19,523 nt of DNA from Fusobacteriaceae bacterium UBA2433 (GCA_002342785.1 DDQV01000123.1:21530-41052), one strand, 5' to 3'. Counted from the stretch's first letter, positions 7,033-15,176 are shown. Notes: generated by a model not told the origin, from the letters alone. Translations and numbers: made by a program.

Positions 7033-7611
7033 ATGATATTAGGTCTAACAGGTGGGATAGCTAGTGGAAAGAGTACAGTTAGTAAAAAATTAAAGGAACT
7101 AGGAAGCTATATAATAGATGCAGATAAAATATCAAGGGAAGTATCTGATTCTACAGAGATATTAAAAAAACTAGAGGAAAATTTTGGACTTCAAATAATA
7201 GATAGTGGTCATTTAGATCGTAAAAAATTGAGGGAACTAGTGTTTGAAAAAAAAGAAAAAAGAGAACTTTTAAATAGTATTATGCATCCTATAATAGAAA
7301 AAAAAATAGTAAAAGAGATAGAGGAGAATAAAAAAGAAAAATTAATAATATTAGATGTACCTCTCCTATATGAAACAAAATTAGAATATCTTTGTGATAA
7401 AGTTTTGGTAGTTAGTGTAGATGAAAAAATTCAAATAGAAAGATTAAAGGTGAGAGATAAGATAGAGAAAAAAATGGCTAAAAAAATAATTAGCACACAG
7501 ATGCCTCTCACTGAAAAATTAAAAAAAGCAGATATACATATTGAAAATAATGGAAATTTAGATGAATTATTAGAAAAAACTAAAATGATATACACACAAC
7601 TAACAATGTAA
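7033..7611 (+). CDS. coaE: Dephospho-CoA kinase
   Basis: This 192-aa cytoplasmic P-loop kinase phosphorylates the 3'-hydroxyl of dephospho-CoA, the last step of coenzyme A synthesis. The first residues MILGLTGGIASGKST carry the P-loop (G7-S14). IDADKISREV at 28-37 is the family's acceptor-site motif. MHPII (84-88), LDVPLLYE (108-115) and the lid arginines in ERLKVRD (136-142) are all present. Length is normal and all key motifs are intact. AAAGGAG precedes the ATG by about 8 nt. It is set apart from the following genes by a promoter-containing gap, so it is probably its own unit. No alternative identity is plausible. Confidence 0.96.
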   Translation: MILGLTGGIASGKSTVSKKLKELGSYIIDADKISREVSDSTEILKKLEENFGLQIIDSGHLDRKKLRELVFEKKEKRELLNSIMHPIIEKKIVKEIEENKKEKLIILDVPLLYETKLEYLCDKVLVVSVDEKIQIERLKVRDKIEKKMAKKIISTQMPLTEKLKKADIHIENNGNLDELLEKTKMIYTQLTM

Positions 7612-7649
7612 AAAAATGTTAAAAAATAGTATCTTTTAAATAAAAGGCC

Positions 7650-7682
7650 TTACTTTGAGTTCAAAGTAAAATATGTTATAAT
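7650..7682 (+). promoter_or_regulatory. Promoter of the pgpA-cinA-fak operon with overlapping palindrome
   Basis: The -35 box TTGAGT (7655-7660) and -10 box TATAAT (7677-7682) are 16 nt apart. A perfect palindrome with 9-bp arms, TTACTTTGA-GT-TCAAAGTAA (7650-7669), covers the -35 box and is a candidate operator. The TTTGA..TCAAA core recalls FabT-type lipid regulator boxes, though with a 2-nt rather than 3-nt centre. Confidence 0.55.
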
Positions 7683-7692
7683 AACTAGTTGA

Positions 7693-7716
7693 AACATCTT
7701 TGAGATGTTAGTTTTT
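7693..7716 (+). promoter_or_regulatory. Small hairpin followed by T-run in the 5' leader of pgpA
   Basis: AACATCT (7693-7699) pairs with AGATGTT (7703-7709) across a 3-nt loop, and AGTTTTT follows. It lies just after the predicted transcription start and before the pgpA ribosome-binding site. It could be a weak attenuator or an mRNA-stabilising hairpin. The stem is short, so a role is uncertain. Confidence 0.35.
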
Positions 7717-7741
7717 AGATAAAAAAATGGAGGAAAAAATT

Positions 7742-8239
7742 ATGAAAAAAGAGGTTATAAGAGGCTTAGGTACTTGGTTTGGATTGGGAGAACTACCTAA
7801 AGCTCCGGGAACAATGGGAACTCTAGGAGCAATACCATTATTTTTTATGTTAAATTCATTTAGATTGGTAATAGCTGATGCTAGGTTATATAACTCATTT
7901 TATTTTATATTCTTAACAGGATTCTTTGTTCTGTCAATATATGTATCCGATAGATGTGAAAGAGAGATCTTTAAGGAAAAAGATCCACAAAAAGTAGTAA
8001 TAGATGAGGTATTGGGATTTATGGTGACAATGTTTTTAGTTAATCCAGTTGGATATAAAGAAACTTTAGTAGCAGTTATCTTAGGTTTTTTACTTTTTAG
8101 ATTCTTTGATATAACTAAGTTAGGTCCAATAGATAGATCACAGCAGTATGGTTCTGGAGTAGGAGTAGTGTTAGATGATTTTTTAGCAGGAGTAGTGGCA
8201 AATTTCTTATTGATAATGTTGATGACAATAATTTTCTAG
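7742..8239 (+). CDS. pgpA: Phosphatidylglycerophosphatase A
   Basis: This 165-aa inner-membrane phosphatase converts phosphatidylglycerophosphate to phosphatidylglycerol. Family motifs are clear: LPKAPGTMGTLGAIP (18-32), DPQKVVIDEVLG (81-92), RFFDITKLGPID (120-131) and GVVLDDFLAG (141-150), with hydrophobic helices between them and at both ends. I start at the ATG at 7742, because the earlier in-frame ATG at 7727 overlaps the GGAGG ribosome-binding site (7729-7733) that serves 7742. It opens a packed operon: cinA starts 10 nt after its stop. With the fatty-acid kinase at the end of the operon it gives this transcript a phospholipid theme. Confidence 0.94.
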   Translation: MKKEVIRGLGTWFGLGELPKAPGTMGTLGAIPLFFMLNSFRLVIADARLYNSFYFIFLTGFFVLSIYVSDRCEREIFKEKDPQKVVIDEVLGFMVTMFLVNPVGYKETLVAVILGFLLFRFFDITKLGPIDRSQQYGSGVGVVLDDFLAGVVANFLLIMLMTIIF

Positions 8240-8249
8240 GAGAGATAAT

Positions 8250-9452
8250 ATGGATGCGACGATTATACTAGTAGGAACAGAACTTCTAAGTGGAATGACT
8301 GTAGATACAAACAGTATATATATGGCCGAGGAACTTAATAAATATGGGATAGAGATAAGATATAAGTTAGTGGTAGGAGATAATATAAAAGATATTGTAG
8401 AAGCTATAAAATATGGAAGTTCAAAATCAGATTTAGTTATACTCAGTGGAGGATTAGGTCCAACTATGGATGATCTCACAAAACTAGCTATCTCTGAATT
8501 TTTAAATGTAGATCTAATAGTAGATAAGGAAGATTACTTAGATCTAAAAAATAAATATGAATCTTATAACCTTGTTTTAGAGGATAAAAATATAAGGGAA
8601 GCTGAAAAACCATTTGGCAGTCAGACTATTATTAACGATGTTGGAATGTGTAAGGGAATATACATAGATAAAATTGTAGCATTTCCTGGGGTACCTAGGG
8701 AACTTTATAATTTATTTCCTAAATTTTTAAAATTATTATCGTCTCAAGGAAAATTGAAAAAAAATATTTTTATAAAAGATGTTTTAGTTTGGGGGATCCC
8801 AGAATCTTTATTAGAAACTAAAGTTAGTTACTTATTTAAACTAAAAGGAATTCATTATGAGTTCTTGGTGAAAGATTATGGTATAATAATTAGACTTCAA
8901 ACAATAGATGCTAATAGATCCGATGTAGATAAAATAATATTAGATCTGTATAAGATAATTGGAGAAAATATAATTGGTGAAGACGATGAAAGAATGGAAA
9001 TTTTAATATATAAATATTTAAAAGATAAAAATTATTTTATTTCCCTTGCAGAATCTTGTACTGGAGGTTTGATCGCTTCTAAATTTATTGAGGTAGATGG
9101 AGTATCTAGTGTATTTAAAGAGGGGATAGTATGTTATAGCAACGAATCTAAACAAACCAGATTAAAAGTAAAAAAAGAAACTTTAGATCTCTATGGAGCA
9201 GTATCTTATGAAACTTGTGACGAGATGTTAAGTGGATTAGATACAGAAGTAAAAATAGCTACAACAGGAATAGCAGGACCAAATGGTGGGACTAAAGAAA
9301 AACCCGTAGGAACTGTATACATTGGAGTAGTTGTAGGAGAAAAAAAATACATAAAAAAATATCTCTTTAATGGAAATAGAGAAAAGATAAGAAGGCTTAC
9401 CATGATGAGAGCTATGTTTGAAGTACTTAAAATTTTTAAAGGGGTGAAATAG
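8250..9452 (+). CDS. cinA: CinA-family protein, full-length (molybdopterin-binding-like domain plus NMN deamidase)
   Basis: This 400-aa protein has two parts. The N-terminal MoCF/COG1058 domain (about 1-170) carries VGTELLSGMTVDTNS and LSGGLGPTMDD (65-75), the ADP-ribose pyrophosphatase-type half of CinA. A middle region spans about 175-245. The C-terminal PncC domain (about 250-400) carries AESCTGG (267-273) and TTGIAGPNGG (338-347), the amidase motifs that convert nicotinamide mononucleotide to nicotinate mononucleotide. Both halves look intact, so roles in pyridine-nucleotide recycling are expected. The competence link in the name comes from streptococci and need not apply. AGGAGA precedes the ATG. 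The next gene starts 1 nt after its stop, indicating coupling. Confidence 0.94.
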   Translation: MDATIILVGTELLSGMTVDTNSIYMAEELNKYGIEIRYKLVVGDNIKDIVEAIKYGSSKSDLVILSGGLGPTMDDLTKLAISEFLNVDLIVDKEDYLDLKNKYESYNLVLEDKNIREAEKPFGSQTIINDVGMCKGIYIDKIVAFPGVPRELYNLFPKFLKLLSSQGKLKKNIFIKDVLVWGIPESLLETKVSYLFKLKGIHYEFLVKDYGIIIRLQTIDANRSDVDKIILDLYKIIGENIIGEDDERMEILIYKYLKDKNYFISLAESCTGGLIASKFIEVDGVSSVFKEGIVCYSNESKQTRLKVKKETLDLYGAVSYETCDEMLSGLDTEVKIATTGIAGPNGGTKEKPVGTVYIGVVVGEKKYIKKYLFNGNREKIRRLTMMRAMFEVLKIFKGVK

Positions 9453-9453
9453 G

Positions 9454-10002
9454 ATGGCATTAGGGGAAAAGATAAAAAAATGTAGGAAAGATAAGGGGTA
9501 TTCTTTGAGGCTTTTAGCTTCTAAGGTTAGCTTATCAGCTAGTTTTTTATCTCAAATAGAACAAGGGAAAGCATCTCCATCTATAGAAAATTTAAAGAAG
9601 ATTGCTAATGAACTAGATGTAAGGGTAAGTTCTTTGATAGAGGAAGACGATGAAAAAAAAGATATAGATGTAGTAAGAAAATTTGAAAGAAATAAAGTGG
9701 AGAGTATCGATTCTAAAACGATGATATCTTTGTTGACTACTTCTAATATAGAAAAACATATGGAACCAATATTATATGAAATTGAACCTGGTGGAGAGAG
9801 TGGTAGAGATTATTATACACATAATGGTGAAGAGTTTATATTTGTATTACAGGGTCAATTAGAAGTTGAGATTGAAAGTAAAAATTATCAATTAAAAGAG
9901 GGAGATAGTCTATATTTTAAATCTACTCAAAAACATAAATTTAGAAATATTAATGATGAGTTAGCGAGGGCAATATGGGTTGTGACTCCTCCAACATTTT
10001 AA
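9454..10002 (+). CDS. XRE-family regulator with C-terminal cupin domain
   Basis: This 182-aa protein has a classic lambda-repressor-type HTH at about 5-58 (GYSLRLLASKVSLSASFLSQIEQG) joined by a charged linker to a cupin sensor domain at about 105-180 (YEIEPGGESGRDYYTHNGEEFIFVL split over two strands). H123, E127 or E128 and H161 are in place as possible metal or ligand contacts. This architecture is that of PuuR/MppR-like regulators, which often sense small metabolites such as polyamines or amino-acid derivatives. The start follows AAGGGGTGA at the cinA end, with only 1 nt between the genes. It sits inside the pgpA-cinA-kdsC-fak operon and may control it or act elsewhere; the ligand is unknown. 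Confidence 0.92.
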   Translation: MALGEKIKKCRKDKGYSLRLLASKVSLSASFLSQIEQGKASPSIENLKKIANELDVRVSSLIEEDDEKKDIDVVRKFERNKVESIDSKTMISLLTTSNIEKHMEPILYEIEPGGESGRDYYTHNGEEFIFVLQGQLEVEIESKNYQLKEGDSLYFKSTQKHKFRNINDELARAIWVVTPPTF

Positions 10003-10012
10003 GGTGGTGAAA

Positions 10013-10534
10013 ATGAAACCAAATTTAAAGGATATAAAAATAATAATTTTAGATGTAGATGGAACTATGACAGATGGAAAAATTTCATACGATAACAATA
10101 ATATAGAGACAAAATCATTTAATGTAAAAGATGGAATGGCAATAGCCCAAGCTATAAAATATGGGATAAAAGTAGCTATAATAACTGGAAGGAACTCTAA
10201 AATAGTAGAAAATAGAGGGTCAGAGTTAGGAATTTTAGATATATATCAAGGTGTAGGAAATAAAATTGAAATCCTAGATAGATTACTTGAAAAATATAAT
10301 TATGAATATAAAAATGTAGCTTATATGGGAGATGATATCAATGATATTCCTCCTATGATGAGAGCAAATTATGTAGGAATAACTGCAGATGCTGTATCAG
10401 ATATAGAGGAATTTGCAGATTTTAAGAGTATATACAATGGTGGGTATGGAGCTGTAAGAGAATTTATAGAAACAATATTAAGAGCCAATGGAATATGGAG
10501 TAAGATTATAGAAAGTTATAGAAGTAAAAAGTAA
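10013..10534 (+). CDS. kdsC: 3-deoxy-D-manno-octulosonate 8-phosphate phosphatase (KdsC-type HAD)
   Basis: This 173-aa HAD-superfamily phosphatase, the compact C0 type without a cap domain, releases free Kdo from Kdo-8-phosphate for lipopolysaccharide inner core synthesis. Motif I is DVDGTMTDG (14-22, with D14 nucleophile and D16). NVKDGMAI (37-44) and TGR (58-60) match KdsC, and motif III is GDDINDIPPM (106-115). The ATG at 10013 is chosen over the in-frame GTG codons at 10004 and 10007, because those form the GGTGGTG ribosome-binding site. Its presence argues for a Gram-negative envelope. A related sugar-phosphate HAD phosphatase is possible but less likely. The downstream gene starts after 17 nt. 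Confidence 0.9.
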   Translation: MKPNLKDIKIIILDVDGTMTDGKISYDNNNIETKSFNVKDGMAIAQAIKYGIKVAIITGRNSKIVENRGSELGILDIYQGVGNKIEILDRLLEKYNYEYKNVAYMGDDINDIPPMMRANYVGITADAVSDIEEFADFKSIYNGGYGAVREFIETILRANGIWSKIIESYRSKK

Positions 10535-10551
10535 AAAGAAGGAGTAAAATT

Positions 10552-13056
10552 ATGAAAATAGAGCATTTAAATGTCACGAGGTTAATTAAGTTATTTATAG
10601 CAGGAAGTAGATGGATGTCTAAGTATGCGGATATATTAAATGATCTAAATGTATATCCTGTTCCAGATGGAGATACAGGAACAAATATGTCTATGACTAT
10701 GCAATCTGTAGAAAATGAATTGGTTAAATTAAATCATGAACCTACAATGTCAGAGTTTTGTGAACTATTATCAGAAGCAATATTATTAGGAGCTAGAGGA
10801 AATTCAGGAACAATTTTATCACAGATTATTCAGGGATTTTTAAATGGATTTGAAAATAAAGAGGAGTTAAATATAGATGATATTACAAGATCTTTTGAAG
10901 AAGCTTCAAAATTAGCTTATAAAGCTGTTAGTGATCCTGTAGAAGGAACAATGCTTACAGTTATTAGAGTTATTGCTGAAAAGGCTAAGGAATATAATGG
11001 TCCTAAAGACGATTTTATTCCATATCTTTTATATGTTAAAGCAGCAGCTTATGAAGCTGTTGAAGAAACTCCTAATCAATTATTAAAATTAAAAGAAGCA
11101 GGAGTTGTAGATGCAGGTGGAATGGGTGTATTTTATCTTATTGAAGGATTTGAAAAATCAATAACTGATTCTGAACTATTAAAAGATTTAGAAAGAATAG
11201 TAAAGAGTCAGGCTCATAGAAGGGAAAAACTTGGAGCTACGACTATTGATGTAGATATTGAGTTTAAATATTGTACTGAGTTTATCGTTCAGGCAGGAAA
11301 ATTTAATATAGAAGATTTAAAAAAAGAGATAAAAGAATATGGTGACTCAATGGTAGTAGCTCAAAGTTCTACGAAAACTAAAACACATATCCATACAAAT
11401 AATCCTGGAAGAGTGTTAGAAATAGCTATGAAATATGGTGGATTAGATAATATTAAGATAGATAATATGGAATTACAACATAGAAGTTTACACCTGTCTG
11501 AGGAAGATTTAATGAATCAAAACTCAGCTCATGTGATGATTCAAAATGAAAATACAGAGGGGAAAGCTTATTTTGCAATTGCAGATACCTATGAAGTCGG
11601 AGAGTTATTTATCAAATCTGGAGCGACATGTGTTCTTATTGGTGGACAGGGGCAAAATCCAAGTGTATCAGATATGGAGATGGCTATATCTAAGATAGAT
11701 GCTAAAGAGATAATACTTTTACCGAATAATAAAAATATTATTTCTGCTGCAAAAATAGTAGCTGAAAGAGCAACTAAAAATGTAGAAGTTTATGAAACTA
11801 AGACTATGTTAGAAGGAAATTTTTATATAAAAAATAAATCTGAAAATTTAGAACAGGTAGTCAAAGATGCTAGAAGAAATAAATCTATTGAGATTACAAA
11901 AGCTGTAAGAGATACAAAAATTGGTGATCTTGTTATTGGTGAAGGAAACTATATAGCTTTAGTAAATGGAAAGATTATGTATGAAAATAAAAATTTAACA
12001 ACTTTGATTAAAGATATCTATGATGAAAATATAGATGAAAACACTCTAAATGTATTTGCAGTATTAGGAAATGAAAGTACAGATGAGGGAAATATAGCGA
12101 TAATAAATACTAAAGGGATAAAGCATGAGGAATTTATAGGAAAACAAGATAATTATTATTATTATCTATATATTGAAAATAAAGATCCAAATCAACCTGA
12201 AATAGCAATAATTACAGATTCTACTTCGGATTTGACCCCGGCACTTATTGGAGATCTATCTGTTAATATAATTCCTTTAAAGATAAAATTTGATGGAGAT
12301 AAATATTATAAAGATGGGGTAGATATATCTAAAACAGATTTTTGGAATAAGATTATAACTGAAGGAGTAATACCTAAAACTTCTCAACCATCACCAGCAG
12401 AGTTTAAAAATTTATATCAAAGATTGTTAAAAAGAGGATATAAAAAAATAATAACAATACTTATCTCTAGTAAGTTAAGTGGAACTCAGCAAGCGGCAAA
12501 AGTAGCTCGTGGGATGTTACCAGAAGAGAAAGATATAGCTATAATTGATTCAAAAAATGTATGGTTAGGATCTGGGCATCTAGTTTTAGAAGCAGCAAAG
12601 ATGGCTAAAGCAGGAGAATCTTTTGAGACAATTATAGGAAATATAGAAGAGATGAGAAATAAAGGAAAGATATACTTTGTTGTAGATGAACTAAAATATC
12701 TTGAAAGAGGTGGAAGGATAGGAAAAGCATCAGCAAAAATTGGTGGAGTATTAAATATAAAACCTATATTAAAAGTTGAAGATGGGGAAATTCACAGTGA
12801 GAAAAAAGCTATTGGAGACAAGGGTGCTATGAAATATATGGAAAAATTACTTAAACAAGAAGCAAAAAATGGATCCATAGTATTATATACTGCTTGGGGT
12901 GGAACTAAACATCAATCTGAAAATGCAGATGAACTTAGAAAATCAGTGGAAAAATTTAATAATGTTGATTATCGTTCAAGGTGTGAAATTGGTTCTACTA
13001 TTGGGTCTCATTCAGGACCACTATATGGTATGGCTATATATCCAAAAATAAAATAA
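10552..13056 (+). CDS. Fused fatty-acid kinase: FakA (DAK2) joined to FakB-like DegV domain
   Basis: This 834-aa cytoplasmic protein joins two partners that are usually separate. Residues 1-205 are the DAK2/DhaL kinase domain, with YPVPDGDTGTNM (35-46, Mg/ATP-binding Asp residues), ARGNSG (81-86) and VDAGGMG (186-192). Residues about 225-540 match the FakA middle and C-terminal domains; C241, H279 and H281 lie where FakA has its metal-site cysteine and histidines. Residues about 548-834 are a complete DegV/FakB fatty-acid-binding domain: TDSTSDL (555-561), TSQPSP (610-615), SSKLSGT (639-645), LERGGRIGK (717-725) and GSHSGP (818-823). In the Fak system FakA phosphorylates a fatty acid held by FakB, and the acyl-phosphate enters phospholipid synthesis. 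The ATG has AAGGAG about 7 nt upstream. It is the last gene of its operon. Fatty-acid kinase activity is inferred from the domains. Confidence 0.93.
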   Translation: MKIEHLNVTRLIKLFIAGSRWMSKYADILNDLNVYPVPDGDTGTNMSMTMQSVENELVKLNHEPTMSEFCELLSEAILLGARGNSGTILSQIIQGFLNGFENKEELNIDDITRSFEEASKLAYKAVSDPVEGTMLTVIRVIAEKAKEYNGPKDDFIPYLLYVKAAAYEAVEETPNQLLKLKEAGVVDAGGMGVFYLIEGFEKSITDSELLKDLERIVKSQAHRREKLGATTIDVDIEFKYCTEFIVQAGKFNIEDLKKEIKEYGDSMVVAQSSTKTKTHIHTNNPGRVLEIAMKYGGLDNIKIDNMELQHRSLHLSEEDLMNQNSAHVMIQNENTEGKAYFAIADTYEVGELFIKSGATCVLIGGQGQNPSVSDMEMAISKIDAKEIILLPNNKNIISAAKIVAERATKNVEVYETKTMLEGNFYIKNKSENLEQVVKDARRNKSIEITKAVRDTKIGDLVIGEGNYIALVNGKIMYENKNLTTLIKDIYDENIDENTLNVFAVLGNESTDEGNIAIINTKGIKHEEFIGKQDNYYYYLYIENKDPNQPEIAIITDSTSDLTPALIGDLSVNIIPLKIKFDGDKYYKDGVDISKTDFWNKIITEGVIPKTSQPSPAEFKNLYQRLLKRGYKKIITILISSKLSGTQQAAKVARGMLPEEKDIAIIDSKNVWLGSGHLVLEAAKMAKAGESFETIIGNIEEMRNKGKIYFVVDELKYLERGGRIGKASAKIGGVLNIKPILKVEDGEIHSEKKAIGDKGAMKYMEKLLKQEAKNGSIVLYTAWGGTKHQSENADELRKSVEKFNNVDYRSRCEIGSTIGSHSGPLYGMAIYPKIK

Positions 13057-13096
13057 CTATAAAAACTCAGTAGAAATACTGAGTTTTTATGGTTAT
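13053..13096. terminator. Long hairpin terminator after the fak fusion gene
   Basis: A 14-bp perfect stem (13059-13072 with 13077-13090, GAAA tetraloop) extends to about 20 bp through one G-U pair. Its core ACTCAGTA/TACTGAGT is flanked by A- and T-runs. It overlaps the stop codon of the upstream gene and can terminate in both directions. Confidence 0.9.
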
Positions 13097-13107
13097 ATTT
13101 AAAATGT

Positions 13108-13136
13108 TTGTAAAAAATAATTATAGATATTATTAT
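13108..13136 (+). promoter_or_regulatory. Candidate promoter of nfeD-SPFH unit
   Basis: TTGTAA (13108-13113) and TATTAT (13131-13136) are 17 nt apart, just after the preceding terminator. The predicted leader is about 200 nt, A-rich, with purine-rich AAGGAGGG runs but no gene I can support in it. Confidence 0.45.
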
Positions 13137-13346
13137 ATTTTAGAGGATATTAAAATTTAAGTGATATATATATACTATAAAATTTTAAAATTATAAAAAT
13201 AGATTAGGAAGGAAGGAATTTATTTGATATACTTAATTTAAAAACTAGATAGTTAATAGAAAGGAGGGAAATAAAAAATAAAATACAAACTTTTTTATGA
13301 GAAAGGACATAGAGGCAAAAAAGATTAAAAAATGTGGGGTGAGAAG

Positions 13347-13769
13347 ATGATATGGGATAATGGAATGTTTTTATGGTTTATCTTAACTCTAATATTTATA
13401 GGAGTTGAGTTAGCACTCCCTGCACTAGTTAGTATATGGTTTGCTTTTGCAGCAACAATACTGACACTGATATCAGGGATGATAACAGATCCTATGAATG
13501 AATTTTATATTTTCGTAGGACTAAGTGGAATTTTTCTAATTTTGACTAGACCCATAGTTAAAAGACTTTTAAAGAAAAGAAAACCTATTGAAAGTAGGAT
13601 ATTTGGTCAAGATGTTGAGATATCTAAGGAGTTAGAAGCAGACATCTATGAAGTAAAATTAGATGGGAAATATTGGAGAGCTACTTGTAATAAAAAATTA
13701 GAAGTAGGGGATATTGGTATTGTAGAAAGAGTAGAAGGTAATAAATTAATACTTAAAAAGAAGATATAA
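13347..13769 (+). CDS. NfeD-family membrane protein (short form)
   Basis: This 140-aa inner-membrane protein has three hydrophobic segments at about 8-28, 29-46 and 53-69, then a positively charged stretch (RLLKKRKP) and a small soluble OB-fold at about 85-140 (GQDVEIS to GNKLILK), the typical short NfeD. It lacks the ClpP-like serine-protease domain of long NfeD proteins. I start at the ATG at 13347, preceded by GGGGTGAG; the ATG at 13332 would overlap this site. An SPFH/stomatin gene starts 12 nt downstream, the standard NfeD-stomatin pairing, and the two proteins are thought to act together in membrane microdomains. Confidence 0.88.
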   Translation: MIWDNGMFLWFILTLIFIGVELALPALVSIWFAFAATILTLISGMITDPMNEFYIFVGLSGIFLILTRPIVKRLLKKRKPIESRIFGQDVEISKELEADIYEVKLDGKYWRATCNKKLEVGDIGIVERVEGNKLILKKKI

Positions 13770-13781
13770 AAGGAGGCAAAC

Positions 13782-14672
13782 ATGTTATTTTTATTTCCAT
13801 TGATATTGGTAATAATATTATTAGTTGTAACTAATATAAGAATTGTACCACAATCACAAGCATATGTTATCGAGAGGTTAGGGGCCTATATGGATACTTG
13901 GAAAGTTGGTCTTAGGTTAAAAATTCCATTTGTTGATAGGATAGCTAAAAAAGTATCGTTAAAGGAACAAGTTATAGATTTTCCACCGCAACCAGTTATT
14001 ACAAAAGATAATGTAACTATGCAAATAGATACAGTAATATATTTTCAAATTACCGATCCAAAGTTATATACCTATGGAGTAGAATATCCTCTAAGTGCTA
14101 TTGAAAATTTATCAGCAACAACACTTAGAAATATTATAGGAGATTTAGAACTAGATACAACACTAACTTCTAGAGATGTTGTGAACACTAAGATGAGATC
14201 TGTTTTAGATGAAGCAACTGATCCATGGGGAATCAAAGTAAATAGAGTAGAGTTAAAAAATATTATACCACCAGCAGAGATTCAAGATGCTATGGAAAAA
14301 CAAATGAAAGCTGAAAGGGAAAGAAGACAAAAAATACTTATTGCAGAGGGAGAAAAAACTTCATCAATATTAGTAGCAGAAGGAGAAAAACAATCAGCAA
14401 TCTTAAGGGCAGAAGCTCACAAAGAATCAGCAATTAGAGTAGCAGAAGGAGATGCAGAAGCACTCTTAGAAGTAACTAAAGCCCAAGCAGAGTCATTAAA
14501 ATTATTAAATGATTCACATCCAACTAAGGAAGTTTTATCTCTTAGAGCCATGGAAGCTTTTGTGAAAGTATCAGATGGGAAAGCAACTAAAATTATAATT
14601 CCATCAGAGTTACAAAATATAGTTAACCTGGCTACAGCTTTTACAGCAGCAGGAGAAGATAAAGTAAAATAA
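13782..14672 (+). CDS. SPFH/band 7 (stomatin/paraslipin-like) membrane protein
   Basis: This 296-aa protein has an N-terminal membrane anchor (1-18), an SPFH/PHB domain from about 20 to 175 (IVPQSQAYVIERLG, KIPFVDRIAKKVSLKEQVIDF split over 48-67, DPWGIKVNRVEL at 147-158) and an alanine/glutamate-rich coiled coil at about 170-240 with repeated AEGEK units. A conserved C-terminal helix follows. It is expected to form oligomeric rings or cages on the membrane with its NfeD partner encoded just upstream. AAAGGAGG precedes the ATG. It is closest in style to the QmcA/YbbK-type paraslipin group rather than HflK/HflC. It is the last gene of the unit, with a terminator 12 nt after the stop. Confidence 0.93.
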   Translation: MLFLFPLILVIILLVVTNIRIVPQSQAYVIERLGAYMDTWKVGLRLKIPFVDRIAKKVSLKEQVIDFPPQPVITKDNVTMQIDTVIYFQITDPKLYTYGVEYPLSAIENLSATTLRNIIGDLELDTTLTSRDVVNTKMRSVLDEATDPWGIKVNRVELKNIIPPAEIQDAMEKQMKAERERRQKILIAEGEKTSSILVAEGEKQSAILRAEAHKESAIRVAEGDAEALLEVTKAQAESLKLLNDSHPTKEVLSLRAMEAFVKVSDGKATKIIIPSELQNIVNLATAFTAAGEDKVK

Positions 14673-14683
14673 GTAATCAATGG

Positions 14684-14723
14684 AAAAGGTAATGTACAAT
14701 ATTTTGTATATTGCCTTTTTTAT
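14684..14723 (+). terminator. Terminator after the SPFH gene (first copy of a repeated hairpin)
   Basis: AAAAGGTAATGTACAA (14684-14699) pairs with TTGTATATTGCCTTTT (14704-14719) across a 4-nt loop, with two G-U pairs, followed by T-rich sequence. It is almost the same sequence as the hairpin at 15478-15517. Confidence 0.88.
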
Positions 14724-14744
14724 CAAAAATTATGGAGGGAATTG

Positions 14745-15176
14745 ATGGAAATAATTTTAGAAAATCAAGATAAAAATATAATTGATCTATCTACTTGTAA
14801 GGGAAAAAAAGTTTTATTTTTCTATCCTAGAGCTAATACTCCTGGTTGTACAATAGAAACAAGGGAGTTTGGTGAATTTTATGAAAGTTTTAAAGAGTTA
14901 GGGATAGAAATTTTTGGAGTAAGTAAAGATACAGTGAAGAAACAATTTAATTTTGCAAAAAAATTAGAAACACCATTTAGTTTACTCAGTGATATTGGTG
15001 GTATTGTTTGTGAAAAATTTGAAGTTTGGCAAGAAAAAAAATTTATGGGGAAAACATCTATGGGAATAGTGAGATCTACATTTTTATTAGATGAAGATAA
15101 TGAGATTATAAAAGAGTGGAGAAATGTAAAGGTAAAAGGGCATGTAGAGGAAGTCTTAAAGTTTTGTAAGGGGTGA
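14745..15176 (+). CDS. bcp: Peroxiredoxin, BCP/PrxQ type
   Basis: This 143-aa cytoplasmic thioredoxin-fold peroxidase reduces H2O2 and organic hydroperoxides. The peroxidatic cysteine C35 lies in PRANTPGCTIE (28-38). The thioredoxin-like core (KVLFFYP, GIEIFGVSKDTVKKQ, STFLLDEDNEII) is clear. In many BCP proteins the resolving cysteine follows five residues after C35, but here that position is arginine (TIETR). C18, C89 and C141 remain as other candidates, or it is a 1-Cys enzyme. The ATG at 14745 is used, with GGAGGGA upstream; an in-frame TTG at 14742 is not needed. A small gene follows after 4 nt, and the pair is bracketed by similar terminators. Confidence 0.92.
   Translation: MEIILENQDKNIIDLSTCKGKKVLFFYPRANTPGCTIETREFGEFYESFKELGIEIFGVSKDTVKKQFNFAKKLETPFSLLSDIGGIVCEKFEVWQEKKFMGKTSMGIVRSTFLLDEDNEIIKEWRNVKVKGHVEEVLKFCKG

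Noticed and set aside
13297..13350. 17-codon frame overlapping the nfeD start (ATGA junction)
   Set aside because: There is a purine-rich site upstream but it is far away, and the peptide (Lys/Arg-rich) has no attenuator around it; likely chance in A-rich DNA.
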